From assembly GCA_050874705.1 (NCBI GenBank), contig JBNMLE010000047.1, positions 1 through 6,419 of the forward strand: 6,419 nt of DNA. The letters run 5' to 3'. The position numbers and the translations under genes are program-made. Below are positions 6,096 through 6,419 of this stretch, piece by piece. The DNA comes from Fiminaster sp050874705. Its GTDB lineage: Bacteria > Bacillota_I > Bacilli_A > RFN20 > CAG-826. The stretch's first letter is position 1, and every line of letters begins with the position of its first letter. The notes under the pieces are model-generated. The model searched no databases and was not told the origin of the DNA. It saw nothing but the letters and a program-made list of their open reading frames with translations.

Positions 6096-6127
6096 ATTAT
6101 ATCATAATCAATTTCTTAATAGAAATT
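6096..6127 (-). promoter_or_regulatory. Extended -10 promoter of deoC with overlapping dyad
   Basis: TGATATAAT (6096-6104) is a perfect TG-extended -10 box (TATAAT at 6096-6101). No good -35 is present, which is common for extended -10 promoters. A perfect inverted repeat AATTTCT-TAAT-AGAAATT (6110-6127) covers the -35 position and could be an operator, or a weak hairpin after rpmF. Transcription would begin near 6089, leaving a leader of about 11 nt that starts at the SD. Confidence 0.6.
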
Positions 6128-6134
6128 TTTAGGC

Positions 6135-6335
6135 TTATTTTGCTGCTTTTGTATCAGCAACTTTTTTGTTCATCACATCTTTTCCGTCGTAATGACCGCA
6201 TTTTGGACAAATGTTATGTGATTTAATCATTGCGCCACAATTTGGACATTTAACTAATCCTGAAACAGATAATTTAAAATGTGTACGACGCATTCTTTTT
6301 GATGTTTTCGAAGTTCTTCTGAATGGGACTGCCAT
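6135..6335 (-). CDS. rpmF: 50S ribosomal protein L32
   Basis: A 66-aa zinc-ribbon protein of the large ribosomal subunit. The N-terminus MAVPFRRTSKTSKRMRRTHF is the family signature. The four zinc ligands are intact: C30-x2-C33 (CPNC) and C43-x2-C46 (CPKC), so this is the zinc-binding (C+) form rather than the cysteine-free paralogue induced by zinc shortage in some bacteria. The C-terminal tail (about 52-66) is lysine-rich. The ATG at 6333-6335 is preceded by AGGAGGTG (6341-6348), an almost full-length anti-SD match. The stop TAA is 56 nt from the deoC start. In many bacteria a DUF177/YceD gene precedes rpmF; here the window ends 84 nt upstream and no such gene end is visible. Confidence 0.97.
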   Translation of the reverse strand: MAVPFRRTSKTSKRMRRTHFKLSVSGLVKCPNCGAMIKSHNICPKCGHYDGKDVMNKKVADTKAAK

Positions 6336-6366
6336 AATATCACCTCCTAATAAAAAACTATCGTTA

Positions 6367-6394
6367 ATTATAGATTAAAGAACACAAAATACAA
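6367..6394 (-). promoter_or_regulatory. Promoter of rpmF
   Basis: A perfect -10 box TATAAT (6367-6372) lies 16 nt from a -35-like TTGTAT (6389-6394, 3 of 6 matches). Transcription would start near 6360, giving a short T-rich leader that leads into the AGGAGGTG ribosome site. The sequence between it and the window end (6395-6419) is AT-rich and shows no gene. Confidence 0.6.
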
Positions 6395-6419
6395 TTATTT
6401 TTAATACAATGTTTAATAA

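Overview
This is an AT-rich window in which every supported gene lies on the minus strand, so transcription runs from high to low coordinates. The genes are rpmF, deoC, rpsU, a C39-peptidase/membrane protein, a ybeY-cdd in-frame fusion, era, recO and glyS. The order ybeY-cdd-era-recO-glyS is the familiar Bacilli cluster. With the low GC, the single-chain (alpha2-type) glycyl-tRNA synthetase and the strong AGGAGG-type ribosome sites, it points to a low-GC Bacillota lineage (Bacilli, or a wall-less or gut relative such as the Erysipelotrichales/RF39/Acholeplasma neighbourhood). The exact taxon cannot be settled from the window. The tryptophan codons I checked are TGG, and the stops are TAA (7) and TAG (1), so the standard bacterial code fits and TGA is not used as a stop here.

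Region 1 (6419-5151): rpmF (L32) has a good promoter and near-perfect Shine-Dalgarno (SD) site. deoC follows with its own extended -10 promoter. rpsU (S21, 57 aa) lies 44 nt after deoC and ends in a clear intrinsic terminator at 5151-5183.

Region 2 (5091-3925): a lone gene encodes a catalytically complete C39 (double-glycine-type) cysteine peptidase domain followed by six predicted membrane helices in the layout of an ABC exporter. The protein stops where the ATPase domain should begin. It is the accessory gene of the window, placed between the conserved rpsU and ybeY genes.

Region 3 (3887-2170): a tightly packed ribosome-assembly and nucleoside block. YbeY (16S rRNA maturation) is joined in frame to Cdd (cytidine deaminase). 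The joint encodes a strong SD and an ATG that should also allow Cdd to be made alone. era (30S assembly GTPase) and recO (recombination mediator) follow, each starting in a one-base TAATG overlap with no SD of its own, which suggests translational coupling. dgkA, commonly found between ybeY and cdd in Bacilli, is absent.

Region 4 (1447-8): glyS has a separate promoter with a perfect TTGACA -35 box. Functionally the window is mostly translation (L32, S21, YbeY, Era, GlyRS), with deoxynucleoside salvage (Cdd, DeoC) and DNA repair (RecO). The items most worth a second look are the ybeY-cdd fusion with its internal start, and the ATPase-less C39 exporter-like protein.
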